Part shown: in pieces, positions 50,418-60,196 of the stretch
Layout: each line of letters opens with the position of its first letter
Numbering within the stretch: position 1 is the stretch's first letter
Assembly (NCBI GenBank): GCA_964019425.1
Contig: OZ025822.1
Coordinates: forward strand, 248,001 to 312,000
Direction: 5' to 3'
Length of the DNA: 64,000 bases
From: Flectonema sp. DT1601
Taxonomy: Eukaryota; Euglenozoa; Diplonemea; Diplonemida; Diplonemidae
Position numbers and translations under genes: made by a program
The notes under the pieces: model-generated
What the model saw: the letters and a program-made list of their open reading frames with translations, nothing else
The model's database searches: none
What the model was told of the DNA's origin: nothing

Positions 50418-51707
50418 TCACAATCTCGGTGATTTTCCATGAACGCCAACCCCTACAACGATTGCCGCAACAAAAGGAACAGCTGATAGCCTCATACTCC
50501 GACACATAGCACCGCATTGATGAGATGCAAAGAACTTGGCAATGCCTTCCCTTCCTCTGAACATTAATTTATTATATCGTTGTGATAACCATGAATGGTC
50601 AGAAGGTAATTCAATATCCACATCAGGAAGTAATAGCATTACCTCAAGAGGTGTCGATCCTCGAAACTTTGATACGAGAATTAGTAGTTTATGTTTAGAC
50701 TGATGCCAAGAAAAGTGAGAGAAAGCACACATCAACTGAGCTGGACTGTGACCTCCTCTGATAGTAACAAGTGGAAGTAGTTTATCATTTGTAAACTGAC
50801 GATATGACGAGAAATCATCCAATAAGAATCCCGACATACAACTTGTCGGAAAGAAATCATCCAACCGAAGATAAGAATTGTTTACTTTAATCAGAGATGC
50901 CTTCGTAAACTCAATTTTTCCGAGAGTTGATCTTTCATTCCAAATGTCACCTATTTCCTTAGCTACAGAGTATCCAACAACATCATTGTAGTAGTTTTCT
51001 TTTGAATAATACAACTTCTTATTCTTCGTTAAATGATCGTCTTTAAACAAAATCGTTGCGATTCCCTTGCTGTGACATCCAGTCATGATTTCTTCTTGTT
51101 TAGAGTGGTAGTAGGTGCGGCTTATTAAGTGAGAAGTGTTGAGGTAATGATATTCATATAATGTATCCAACAGGAGAGTAAAAAATATATCAAATTGTAT
51201 CCACCTGCTCTCACTTGGTATATATTGATAGCATAGCGCGTATTGTTTAAATGGTGGATTGATATTTACCTCACAAATGTTACTTATTGAATGTTCTTGA
51301 GAGGGTTCGTCGTCTGATTTAACTTCTGTTCTGATGTTATCATCATTTCTTGTGAAAGAAATTGTTTCCGAACGACTTCCGGTTACAATAAGTGGACCAG
51401 AGTACCTCCTCCTGATGTACTCAAACTCAATTGTTGTATCTTGATGTGTTTGCGATCTCATCCCTGGAGCTGTTCGTGGTCGAACCCCCTTCGCACTTTT
51501 CGGAGGAATTTTCGGTTTTTGAGGAATCAAAGAAGCTTTGTACTCCTCAACAGGAACAATCGATATTTTATTATTTCTTATTCTCAATTTCCTCCTCCCT
51601 CTGTCGTACAATTCATTTCCAACAGAAGGCGGCGAACATGGCAGACCGACACCAGCTTTTGATAAAATATTACCGATTGCCAACTTTAAATCGCTGCGTG
51701 TAGTCAT
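50418..51707 (-). CDS. Alpha-kinase-fold protein, probably a pseudokinase
   Basis: A 429-residue protein. The C-terminal 275 residues follow the atypical alpha-kinase (MHCK/EEF2K) order: ATILFKDD with a possible invariant Lys222, YYNDVVGYSVAKEIGDIWNE, SSYRQFTND (301-309), CAFSHFSWHQSKHKLLILV (327-345), GREGIAKFFASHQCGAMC (385-402) and RSMRL. The structural zinc motif H-x-C-x3-C (His396, Cys398, Cys402) is kept. The metal-binding DxQG segment that normally follows LLVV reads VSKFRG, with neither Asp nor Gln, so catalysis is doubtful. The N-terminal 150 residues are basic and disordered. The start follows the acceptor ccccctcacag (51766-51767) by about 58 bases. The gene lies just upstream of TBCK in the unit. 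Confidence 0.65.
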   Translation of the reverse strand: MTTRSDLKLAIGNILSKAGVGLPCSPPSVGNELYDRGRRKLRIRNNKISIVPVEEYKASLIPQKPKIPPKSAKGVRPRTAPGMRSQTHQDTTIEFEYIRRRYSGPLIVTGSRSETISFTRNDDNIRTEVKSDDEPSQEHSISNICEVNINPPFKQYALCYQYIPSESRWIQFDIFFTLLLDTLYEYHYLNTSHLISRTYYHSKQEEIMTGCHSKGIATILFKDDHLTKNKKLYYSKENYYNDVVGYSVAKEIGDIWNERSTLGKIEFTKASLIKVNNSYLRLDDFFPTSCMSGFLLDDFSSYRQFTNDKLLPLVTIRGGHSPAQLMCAFSHFSWHQSKHKLLILVSKFRGSTPLEVMLLLPDVDIELPSDHSWLSQRYNKLMFRGREGIAKFFASHQCGAMCRSMRLSAVPFVAAIVVGVGVHGKSPRL

Positions 51708-51775
51708 TTTGTTGAATATAAAAGAAACCTCCTCACCCGGAATCCTCCTTGAGTTGTATTGTTATCTGTGAGGGG

Positions 51776-51872
51776 GGTTAACTGTTTGATTTTGTACGTA
51801 AAATACAAATGTATTGTATCATAAACAACATAACGATAATTTAACATTAGTTCTGAGATACAGTGACACTGT
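51776..51872 (+). repeat. Dispersed repeat family R2, copy 3
   Basis: Matches copy 1 from ggttaactg through gatacagtgac almost base for base, but lacks the aaaggtaatgttagtgtagg end. Same orientation. Confidence 0.8.
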
Positions 51873-51879
51873 GAGGGGG

Positions 51880-51971
51880 GATGTATGTTCGATTTTGTAA
51901 AAATTACAACTGTGTTGTATCATAAAAACATAAAGATAATTTAACATTAGTTTTAAATACAGTGACTAAGG
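51880..51971 (+). repeat. Dispersed repeat family R2, copy 4
   Basis: A more diverged copy about 100 bp after copy 3 in tandem (ttcgattttgta, gttgtatcataaaaacataa, gataatttaacattag, atacagtgactaagggt). The palindromic core is partly lost. Confidence 0.7.
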
Positions 51972-52302
51972 GTGATGCGCAACTTAGCATATTAAAGTAA
52001 CTGTGAGGGGGGGTGAGATGGCTAAATGAAGAACGCTGAGAAACGTTGAGAACGAAGCTCTGAAATCTAATAAATAATAAATATAAATTATCGCTCGTTA
52101 ATCGACGGGTTGCTGAAATCTCTAAACTACTTAATACAAAAAAAGTGTATTTCGTGGTTTTCAGAAATCAAACGCAAAAATGATCAAATTTAATGCTCTG
52201 GATCTTCGCAACGGAAAAAAAAAAAAAAAAAAAAAGTAAAAGTAAAAATACTTCTCCTTTGATTTTTTATGCTAAACTCTCTCTCTCTCTCTCTCAAGCT
52301 GT

Positions 52303-53211
52303 TTAACTTTTTTCAGTTGACTTTCCCTTTGAGTGATTGAATGCGCTTGCCTTTGCAGAACACTTTTCAACACTGCAGAGATCTATAAGTTTACTGCGAT
52401 CAGTGTTTTGGAGAAGAGCAAGTCCGCTGACTCTCTCAACCTCTTCTAGAGATGCTTTGTATGAGGAGGGAACATCAGTAGCTGGTGAGTTCGGGACTAT
52501 AAACGAAGCTGAGTACTGTTTTCCATTATCAGTCTCTGATAGGATAACTTTAAATAAATGAGTTGGAACAGCTACTTCATTCTTCCCAACCACACTATAC
52601 TTTATCTGTTTACAACCATTGTCAGTAACATCATTAGGCTTCCATAAAGGACCAGTGATGACCCAAGTGTGTGGATATTTCTTTGCTACCTTTCTTGCTA
52701 GTACTTCAACGTTAAACCATGCTGCTTCATTTGAAATGCCATCTTGTGGAACGACGTTGTGATTTAAGATAAACGTTGCGTCCATTGATCCTTGATCTCC
52801 TCTCATGTCAGCTGCCGGTACTAAATGACCCCGTACATAGTTTCCGTATGACCTTGCTTGTTTGTAATCAGCGACTGTTGATCGAAAGGATTGAGGGACT
52901 TCACGTGCGGAAGAAAAATTACTTTTCTCTCTTGTCGCGGGTCCCTTTAGTGATTCTGGAGTCAAGTGTTCGATAACCCAATTCGGTACTCTCGTTCTCC
53001 AATTGTCAGAAGCTGCGAAACTTTCACCAAAAACGCTGATGTGTTCCTCTCCTGGCAGACCCCATCTTGAGAGGATTTCAGGAACATCGACACCTCCTGC
53101 TTTTGTTGGTTCTGTTTTCTTTTCTGGTGTTTTCCACAAACTGCTTATCGCCATCGAAAGTGATCCGCCTGTCACACAACCCAATCCGTACAGAAGAGCA
53201 TTCTTACTCAT
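52303..53211 (-). CDS. DNA/RNA non-specific endonuclease of the EndoG/EXOG family
   Basis: A 302-residue protein. The beta-beta-alpha-metal nuclease core is evident: YVRGHLVPAADM with catalytic His129, ILNHNVVPQ with metal-binding Asn152, and WVITGPLW. The motif usually begins D/S-R-G-H; here the first position is Val126. The N-terminus (MSKNALLYGLGCVTGGSLSM) has a single hydrophobic helix typical of the mitochondrial intermembrane-space anchor of EndoG. It likely cuts mitochondrial nucleic acid and may act in regulated cell death. A C-terminal extension after the core is short and Lys/Ser-rich. The ATG at 53211 follows the acceptor actcacag (53221-53222) by nine bases; the upstream in-frame extension lies before the acceptor and is excluded. 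Confidence 0.9.
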   Translation of the reverse strand: MSKNALLYGLGCVTGGSLSMAISSLWKTPEKKTEPTKAGGVDVPEILSRWGLPGEEHISVFGESFAASDNWRTRVPNWVIEHLTPESLKGPATREKSNFSSAREVPQSFRSTVADYKQARSYGNYVRGHLVPAADMRGDQGSMDATFILNHNVVPQDGISNEAAWFNVEVLARKVAKKYPHTWVITGPLWKPNDVTDNGCKQIKYSVVGKNEVAVPTHLFKVILSETDNGKQYSASFIVPNSPATDVPSSYKASLEEVERVSGLALLQNTDRSKLIDLCSVEKCSAKASAFNHSKGKSTEKS

Positions 53212-53410
53212 TTTATTTATCTGTGAGTTCTGTTTTGTTAAAAAATAAAATTTCTTTTCGAACAACGAGTACAATCAATCAGAGTTGGTTAAATAACTAA
53301 TATACAAGAAGAAGAAAAATCTAACGAAGGAAAAAAGAGGAAACAAGTCTGTGACATCTAAAAGGGAGGTTCAAATATGTTAGTGAGATATGACAGTTTT
53401 TTTTTTTTTC

Positions 53411-53448
<38 letters not shown>

Positions 53449-54079
53449 TGTAAGTTCAGGAAAAGAAAATATTCAAAACAACCATGAGACTTTCACACCA
53501 CATGTCTATCAGTATAAGAGCCGACAACTCTAATTTTTCGTCAAATTGGGAGGGAAATTATCTCTTCCAAGACTACATCGGATATCAAAATGGTTACCAA
53601 AAATATTTATTTTATTTTATTTTTTTAAATTCATAACAACACTACCACTAAGGGAATAGCTCTGTTACTGTTACCGAGATACCAGCAAGGTTGCTTTACA
53701 CTCTCACGAGTACAGGTGATACAGTAAGACAGATAAAACAAGATATGAATAAGTTCATCGAATACCTCACTTCAGATGTATTACACCAGAGAGAAAGAAA
53801 GAAATCTATTATTTTATATTTTAAAAGATACAGAAGGAAAAAAGAATACTCAGGCATTGCTAATGTGAACTTAAGGTAGTTTGTTCGTTCTCAGTTTTTG
53901 GTTGGAATGCAACCTTTTAAAGTCTGCACAAACCCACCGAAAAGAATTCCAAAAAAAAGAAATGAGGGAGGGAAATGGGAGAACAGAAGGGGAAAAAATC
54001 TATAAAAAGAAAACAAAACAGCGTCTGTAACAAGAGAGAGAATTTCTTTTTTTTTTTTTTTTTTTTTCTACAAATGTGA
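53212..54079. other. Intergenic region with a plus-strand coding-like fragment
   Basis: About 870 bp with an A run near 53416-53443. At 53653-53879 a plus-strand frame of about 75 codons reads with normal composition (see the finding). Otherwise I see nothing definite. Confidence 0.4.
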
Positions 54080-57000
54080 CTACGGATGAGGAACAGGTAT
54101 CGGACGTCGAACAAGAGAACCACAATGAGCACAATAACGACCTCCACTCCATGGATGTCCACATTGATAACAAGAAGTCTGATTTCCAACAGAAGAAACA
54201 CTCGTATTATTATGAAGAGGTGCTGTAGATGATAAAATGGAATCTGTCGACCGATTCTGTCCAAAGGTTACAGCATCTGTATGATGAGATAAGAAAGCTT
54301 GTCCACCACCAGGACCTCCTGGTCGAGTTGGTGTTGGTGTAGTAAGAATTAAATTAATATCACTAGTCCCAGTACTCGTACCACATAAGTGATGTGATGC
54401 TGGTTTAGATGATGACATCACAGATACAACACTTGGGATTGATTGTCCTCCAGTACTTGATCTGATCGGTGGTACAGGTGGAATCATCTCAACACTGTTA
54501 ACAATAATTGAAGTACTTTCACTCCCACCTCTCAACGTCGACGGATCATCAACCAAATCTCGAATGTCTTTTTCTGTTACAGTCTCACTAGAATTCCCAA
54601 TCTGAACTTTTTTTATAAATATCCCCAACACGATTAAACCGAGAACAGCAACAGCAGCCAATATCGGAATGATATATTGCTGAGTTGAGCCACCGTCATC
54701 ACCAGATGATAGTTTTGGAATAGGAGTCTGTCCAGGTAGGGTTACTACTGCGTTAGAAATATTCCAACCTAATTTAGAAAACGGTGACGTCGAATCTGAA
54801 TTAATCGCAGTTTTATTTTGTGATATTTCCAAAGCACCTTTTTGAGGAAGTAAAAGAGTGACGACAATACTCCCGGAAGCAACAGAGCTGACAGAAACAA
54901 GCTCTGGATGGATCTCAACGGTAGCAGCAACCATCGCTTTTAGTAACATTTGACTGTAGTCTTCAACAGTCGCTGATAATGTTAGGATCAGAGTTGCTAT
55001 TGACTCAGGTTGATTTGGTGAACAATTATATATTGCAACACAACTATTGTACGGTGACTCACAATCACCTGTAGCTAATCTTCCATTAAGTTGAGTGCAA
55101 CTAACAAGAACATTATCAAAACAATTATTTTTAATGACAATACCGATGTCAGGATCGCATGTTGGTAATGTCACTGTCGCGTCATTTACATCACTCACGG
55201 GAGGTCGTAGTGAGTCTTGAACTGAACTCTTTAATGAATTGTACAGCAATCCTCCAATTGTCGTACATAAGTACACAAAATCAGAGTCACTAAGAGACGA
55301 CGGGTTTGTCACTGTGAATACAGAGGTACCTGAAGGTTCAGTAAATTGAAGTGTCTGTAAGACATTATTATTATCACACGCAGATGCCGATAATTGCATT
55401 CTAATGGCATCACTGTTCATGTTGTCAGCGACGACTGCTATGGTAAATTTTGTTACAGAAACAGAACTGATGTGAGGAACGCTATTTATTTTAAAGAATG
55501 AAATCGGAATCACGACGTCTCCTCCATTCCCAACACAAACATCAACTTCAACAATAGAATCTGTTAATATGTTTCCCTTTCTCATTGGAGTCGTTGACGT
55601 CGTTATGTTTCTTGGTATAAAAATTTCAATTTTATTTTGATCAACTGAATGCCTCTGAACTGGAGATGCTAACCCCTCACAATTAACAAACAGCGAATAC
55701 GATCCGTCAGTAAACTCACTAACAGAATCAGTGGTAACAGATAGTAACCCCCCGGCTATATTTGGAGTTGTGAACAACGTTTCAAAATTAATAACACCGT
55801 CGGATGACAGTGAAATTGGCATTTCAGGTAATTGAATAAAGACGCCGCTTCTAAACTTTAAATTCTCCACCGAACTGTTAGACAACGACCAGCATAATTC
55901 TGTTCTTTTTTGTTGAGAATTGAAAATTCGGTTTGCGGTGATAGACGATGGTTGGCTCAACGTCATTGTTGTTTTACTCACATTAAAGATAACATCTTGT
56001 AAATCGGGACTTGTACACATCCAACCATAAAATTGGATGTCATTATCAAACAGTGATGATAAAGTAGTTATTGTCCAAGCTCCACCTGATTCAATCACCC
56101 CGTCACTGTTAAATAAAAAGTCGGACGATACTGAGATCGTAGAGTCAGTCGAAAACGTCGGTGGTTTTTGCATCAATACAGCAACACCTGGTGCTTTCTT
56201 CCAAGACTCTTCATTGTCATCAACAACACTCCAACATAAATCAAAATTCCCTCCGTAGTATTGACTTGAAAACGTCACTGGAATTACTAATTTTGAATTT
56301 TCAACCAACCTCGAGGCATACAAAGTAGTGGTACATGCATCACCTTGTTGGATTATCTTCGATAGGATCCCTGGAGATAATTCTGTTCCACGAAGTGACA
56401 AAACAGGACCTTCACCAACACCTATTTCGGTAAGTGGAATGTGATACGTCCACGGAGTAAATACAGGTGGAGATCCCCAACTATACCTCAATGTAGTTGT
56501 TTTGTATGAGTCGGTTGGTGATGATGTGTATCCAAAACAGATTCCATAGACCGTATCTGAATTGAAATTATTAGTTATTGGAGACCACAGTACAGCTGTC
56601 GTGTTTATAAGTTGAGCAATGGCCCTGTTGTGACAACCATTTCCAACATTAAGTAGTCCAATGAAGATATCACCTTTTAGATTGTTTGTGAGTAGTGGAA
56701 TTGGTTTTTTTTTATTTCCATAAGAAGACTCGTAAAGGATTGCTCTCATAGAACCGATGTACTCAAAAACTGGGTCTTCCGTAACAGTTATTGATATCTC
56801 TGTGGTGGTGTAGGCATTCGAAGGGACATTATTCGGAAGAATAATCCCTTCAGTCATCCAACAGAGTTTATAAATACTTTCATCAGAGCTACTTAACAGA
56901 GACTGTGGTAGCAAAACATTCGAAAACCCACCACTCTCAACAACAAACGGTTGCGTGCAACCAACGGAACAACTTTCCTTACACAAAATTCCCATTATTG

Positions 57001-59914
57001 TAACACTTCCACTCAAATCAGTCGTTAACATGTTAAAGTCGATTGAATATATTTTATTGTCGCCATCAGTTTGAAGAGCAACAAATTGTGCTCTTGTGAT
57101 TTCGATTTCTGAACTACGAAAAGATGGCATCACCTTAACAATAAGTGGGATAGGAAATTGATTTATTGCCGTATTTGGTGTATCAGCTCTCCAACACAAT
57201 CTATAAGAGGTATCTGTCTCGCTGATGCGATGGTCTCTTGGAGAGAATGAAATCACTTCGTTGGATGAATTCGAATTACCATTCAGTTGGATGACAGATT
57301 CTGAGAGTCTTGACGTATCACATGCAGTGTTAGATAATGATACCCAGATTCCACCAATATTCTTACCAGTCAATGTCCAGTTAAATCCTTCTTCCCAAAG
57401 AGATCGAGAAATGGAATACGATGATGGAATCCCTTCAGAGTATAGTTGTGGAGGTTGCAACACTACAACTGAAAGTCCTAAAGGCTTTTCATCAAAACAC
57501 ATTAATAGAACTTGTTCATTACTACCAGGTTGAATGATATCCGATGATAGTACGAAAGTAGCGTCTGAACAAAAACTATTCGAAGCTAACCCATCGCAGA
57601 CAATATTAAAAAAAACTGATTTGAGAGAACACAACGACACTCTCATACCCGATACCAGATAAGTACCTGACACAGTAATCGTCAATAATGATGTTCTTGA
57701 TTGCGTTATATCCAACACGGAGATATATAAATCTGATATCTGAGAGGTGGCTGTTGGACGTGGGAGAACCTGTCTTTCAACACCTGTCTGATTCCATACT
57801 AAATTCTGAGAATACGAAACACAAAATGATACCGTCACAGGTTCGTCAATCATTCCTTCAACAAGACCTGGCAAGACACTACTCATGTTTGATATTGTTA
57901 TGTGATTTGGTTCATGTAATTCACCATTGCTACCAACAAAATCAATAACATTGGCATCTGTACAACCACTCAGTGAGATTCCCGTAACCACATCCAACAT
58001 TGGAATAGTAGAACCCGTTCCATGAATATCAACTTCATCGTTAATAGATAAGACGCTTATCGTTAACACTTCAGTAGCGAAGGAAGGATTGTTTAGTATT
58101 TTGATACCAAAATATGAATCTAAAATCATACTACCAAAAGCAACATGAGAAACAGCAGTTGGCGCGACTAAGTTTGGTATAACACACAGAGTCTTAACAT
58201 TACCAAGTGTAAAGTCAGCAGTCGGAAGAGTTGCCTCAGCACCAAGAGGTGAACCATTCCGCAGCTGAATAGAAGTTGACGGAATTACATAAGTTGAAGG
58301 CAAGCATTCAGTACCTGACGAGTACACAATCCATAATAGACTTTCATCTTTGCTATACGTACTGAGATATCTACCTGGTATGGTGACTGTTATTAAATTA
58401 TTAGATCTTCTTATCGTCTGTTGAGATATTCTTAGAATAGAATTCTGAGCTTCCCCATCAACAATTATTTTATCAAAAACAGGTTTAGGTGTTACGTAAA
58501 CACTGCAATCACTTGCAGTCCACCTACTGTTCTGCTGAGGCTGCTTCAGTAGGTAGCAAACATAAAGTGGTTGTCCAAAAAATGGAATTGTCGAAACAGT
58601 AAAAACCCCATTAGTAGAATTCGAATGTTGTAAAGTAGTAGTTGCAACCCCCAACACAGAAATATCAGAGCAAAGCGGATGGGTACTTAATGAAATGTAA
58701 ATTAACTGATCCAAATGTGTTCCAGAAACAGGAATAATAAGTCCCTCACCCGGATTCGAACTTGCCTGTAAACTTTCAGCAAATGTCAATGCGATGTTGA
58801 CAGGAGAGAATATCGGTGGACTCTTTCTGATAATAACATGATCTGTTGGTTCAAAAACTAATAAATTCACATCAACAGTAGCGAGACCAACAGCAACACA
58901 AATAGGCATCCTAACATCGTACAACGTCGGTAGTGGTAACCCCACTGGAGTCACGCTGATATTAACAAAGGCAACCGTACCATTAGACGATGGTGGTAAT
59001 CCAACAGGTAAGGCTTGTGATGTGCTACTCGATTGTGCACAGTTAACTTTTACCCATAAGTCACGTGTGAGACCTCTTCCAGATAAGTGAATCAACTCAT
59101 CTCCGTTTGAGATTATTGTCTCCGCAGGGTTTAAAAATGGTTTTTGAGGAGTCACTATTTTAACACCAGTAGCCTCGACGTTAACAGAAACAGAAGTAGT
59201 TGTCGTAACAACTGGACCATACCAACAGATGTCATAGTTCGAAGAGTGTGATAGTTGAGGAAGAGTTACAAAGAATTCATTACTGTTGTCATCATTAGAG
59301 ACCAATCTTATTAATGTTCTGGGATCTACAGCACTACTACATCCATCAACACTCGCTGTTATGAATATATCTGTTCCCAAACCAATTCCCTCCAACTCGA
59401 TGGTTAGAGACATTGCCACTGCAAGTGTTGGTTTGTGAGTGATTGCAGTAAATGTAATTTGACGTTTTTCACAAACATAAACCATGGTTTCAGCACATGC
59501 CCAAGGGTATAAGGATCCATCTTGAGAAATAAAAGCGCAATGCTGAGTTGGTGATGGCGCAGGTGGGTTCCCACCTGACCACAGAGAGTTCGGAACAGCA
59601 GAACCACTTCCACGATACTCCCACACAGAAGAAATGGTATTCAACTTTGCTCCAACCCACACGTATTGCTGAAAAGCTGTTACGCTGGTTGGTAGATATC
59701 TCGCGGTTTCAACGTTTGCTGGTTCGGTTAATTTTCCTCCGTCGAGTTTGCATTCACTAGCGGCATCCTCCCAAGTAGCACTCTTCCAAAACAATCTATA
59801 ACATAGACCACCATTATATTTATACACGGGAACATCACCCGCATCACATTTATTTAGACATGGGCAGCTACCTCCTAGTGTCACCAACACTACAAAAAGC
59901 ATTGAGAGTGACAT
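54080..59914 (-). CDS. Giant type I membrane protein: C-type-lectin domain, long beta-rich ectodomain, cytoplasmic zinc ribbon
   Basis: A 1944-residue protein. MSLSMLFVVLVTLGGSC is a signal peptide. Residues about 25-152 are a C-type-lectin-like domain (CYRLFWKSATWEDAASEC, YVWVGAKL, HCAFIS, WACAETMVYVCE) with the framework Cys and Trp but no EPN/QPD calcium motif. About 1500 residues of beta-sandwich-like sequence follow, in repeats whose strands end LCW or ICW. A transmembrane helix near residue 1740 (IIPILAAVAVLGLIVLGIFI) is followed by a 180-residue Ser/Thr-rich tail that ends in a zinc ribbon, CYQCGHPWSGGRYCAHC. It is probably a surface recognition or adhesion protein with a cytoplasmic docking module. 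The start lies about 70 bases after the acceptor ttctcacag (59986-59987). Single exon despite 5.8 kb. Confidence 0.8.
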   Translation of the reverse strand: MSLSMLFVVLVTLGGSCPCLNKCDAGDVPVYKYNGGLCYRLFWKSATWEDAASECKLDGGKLTEPANVETARYLPTSVTAFQQYVWVGAKLNTISSVWEYRGSGSAVPNSLWSGGNPPAPSPTQHCAFISQDGSLYPWACAETMVYVCEKRQITFTAITHKPTLAVAMSLTIELEGIGLGTDIFITASVDGCSSAVDPRTLIRLVSNDDNSNEFFVTLPQLSHSSNYDICWYGPVVTTTTSVSVNVEATGVKIVTPQKPFLNPAETIISNGDELIHLSGRGLTRDLWVKVNCAQSSSTSQALPVGLPPSSNGTVAFVNISVTPVGLPLPTLYDVRMPICVAVGLATVDVNLLVFEPTDHVIIRKSPPIFSPVNIALTFAESLQASSNPGEGLIIPVSGTHLDQLIYISLSTHPLCSDISVLGVATTTLQHSNSTNGVFTVSTIPFFGQPLYVCYLLKQPQQNSRWTASDCSVYVTPKPVFDKIIVDGEAQNSILRISQQTIRRSNNLITVTIPGRYLSTYSKDESLLWIVYSSGTECLPSTYVIPSTSIQLRNGSPLGAEATLPTADFTLGNVKTLCVIPNLVAPTAVSHVAFGSMILDSYFGIKILNNPSFATEVLTISVLSINDEVDIHGTGSTIPMLDVVTGISLSGCTDANVIDFVGSNGELHEPNHITISNMSSVLPGLVEGMIDEPVTVSFCVSYSQNLVWNQTGVERQVLPRPTATSQISDLYISVLDITQSRTSLLTITVSGTYLVSGMRVSLCSLKSVFFNIVCDGLASNSFCSDATFVLSSDIIQPGSNEQVLLMCFDEKPLGLSVVVLQPPQLYSEGIPSSYSISRSLWEEGFNWTLTGKNIGGIWVSLSNTACDTSRLSESVIQLNGNSNSSNEVISFSPRDHRISETDTSYRLCWRADTPNTAINQFPIPLIVKVMPSFRSSEIEITRAQFVALQTDGDNKIYSIDFNMLTTDLSGSVTIMGILCKESCSVGCTQPFVVESGGFSNVLLPQSLLSSSDESIYKLCWMTEGIILPNNVPSNAYTTTEISITVTEDPVFEYIGSMRAILYESSYGNKKKPIPLLTNNLKGDIFIGLLNVGNGCHNRAIAQLINTTAVLWSPITNNFNSDTVYGICFGYTSSPTDSYKTTTLRYSWGSPPVFTPWTYHIPLTEIGVGEGPVLSLRGTELSPGILSKIIQQGDACTTTLYASRLVENSKLVIPVTFSSQYYGGNFDLCWSVVDDNEESWKKAPGVAVLMQKPPTFSTDSTISVSSDFLFNSDGVIESGGAWTITTLSSLFDNDIQFYGWMCTSPDLQDVIFNVSKTTMTLSQPSSITANRIFNSQQKRTELCWSLSNSSVENLKFRSGVFIQLPEMPISLSSDGVINFETLFTTPNIAGGLLSVTTDSVSEFTDGSYSLFVNCEGLASPVQRHSVDQNKIEIFIPRNITTSTTPMRKGNILTDSIVEVDVCVGNGGDVVIPISFFKINSVPHISSVSVTKFTIAVVADNMNSDAIRMQLSASACDNNNVLQTLQFTEPSGTSVFTVTNPSSLSDSDFVYLCTTIGGLLYNSLKSSVQDSLRPPVSDVNDATVTLPTCDPDIGIVIKNNCFDNVLVSCTQLNGRLATGDCESPYNSCVAIYNCSPNQPESIATLILTLSATVEDYSQMLLKAMVAATVEIHPELVSVSSVASGSIVVTLLLPQKGALEISQNKTAINSDSTSPFSKLGWNISNAVVTLPGQTPIPKLSSGDDGGSTQQYIIPILAAVAVLGLIVLGIFIKKVQIGNSSETVTEKDIRDLVDDPSTLRGGSESTSIIVNSVEMIPPVPPIRSSTGGQSIPSVVSVMSSSKPASHHLCGTSTGTSDINLILTTPTPTRPGGPGGGQAFLSHHTDAVTFGQNRSTDSILSSTAPLHNNTSVSSVGNQTSCYQCGHPWSGGRYCAHCGSLVRRPIPVPHP

Positions 59915-60196
59915 ATCTTATTATTTTCTTTTTTTTTGAGAAGGGGTAAGGGAGGGAAGAGGGAAGGGAGACGGGGACCCCCCTACTGTGAGAAAAAAGA
60001 AAAAAATTGAATTAGCAAAAACTTGAAGTCAACACCGTCTCAGATCACGTGATTCTTTAAAACGGTTGCTCAGATTTGAGAAATAGAATTACTACATTTG
60101 TCTTGAAAAAGAAAAAAAAAAAATACAGCCATTCACCATAACAGTGATTATAAGCGTACCATTAGCGGATCTACCACAAAGTGATCATTGATGCAG

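Larger units (their letters stand above)
51708..52302. other. Intergenic region with tandem R2 copies
   Basis: About 600 bp between the alpha-kinase-like gene and the EndoG-like gene. It holds two R2 copies (51776-51872 and 51880-51971), three short ctgtgagggggg motifs (near 51766, 51868, 52001) and a TC microsatellite at about 52269-52295 close to the EndoG stop. Confidence 0.6.
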
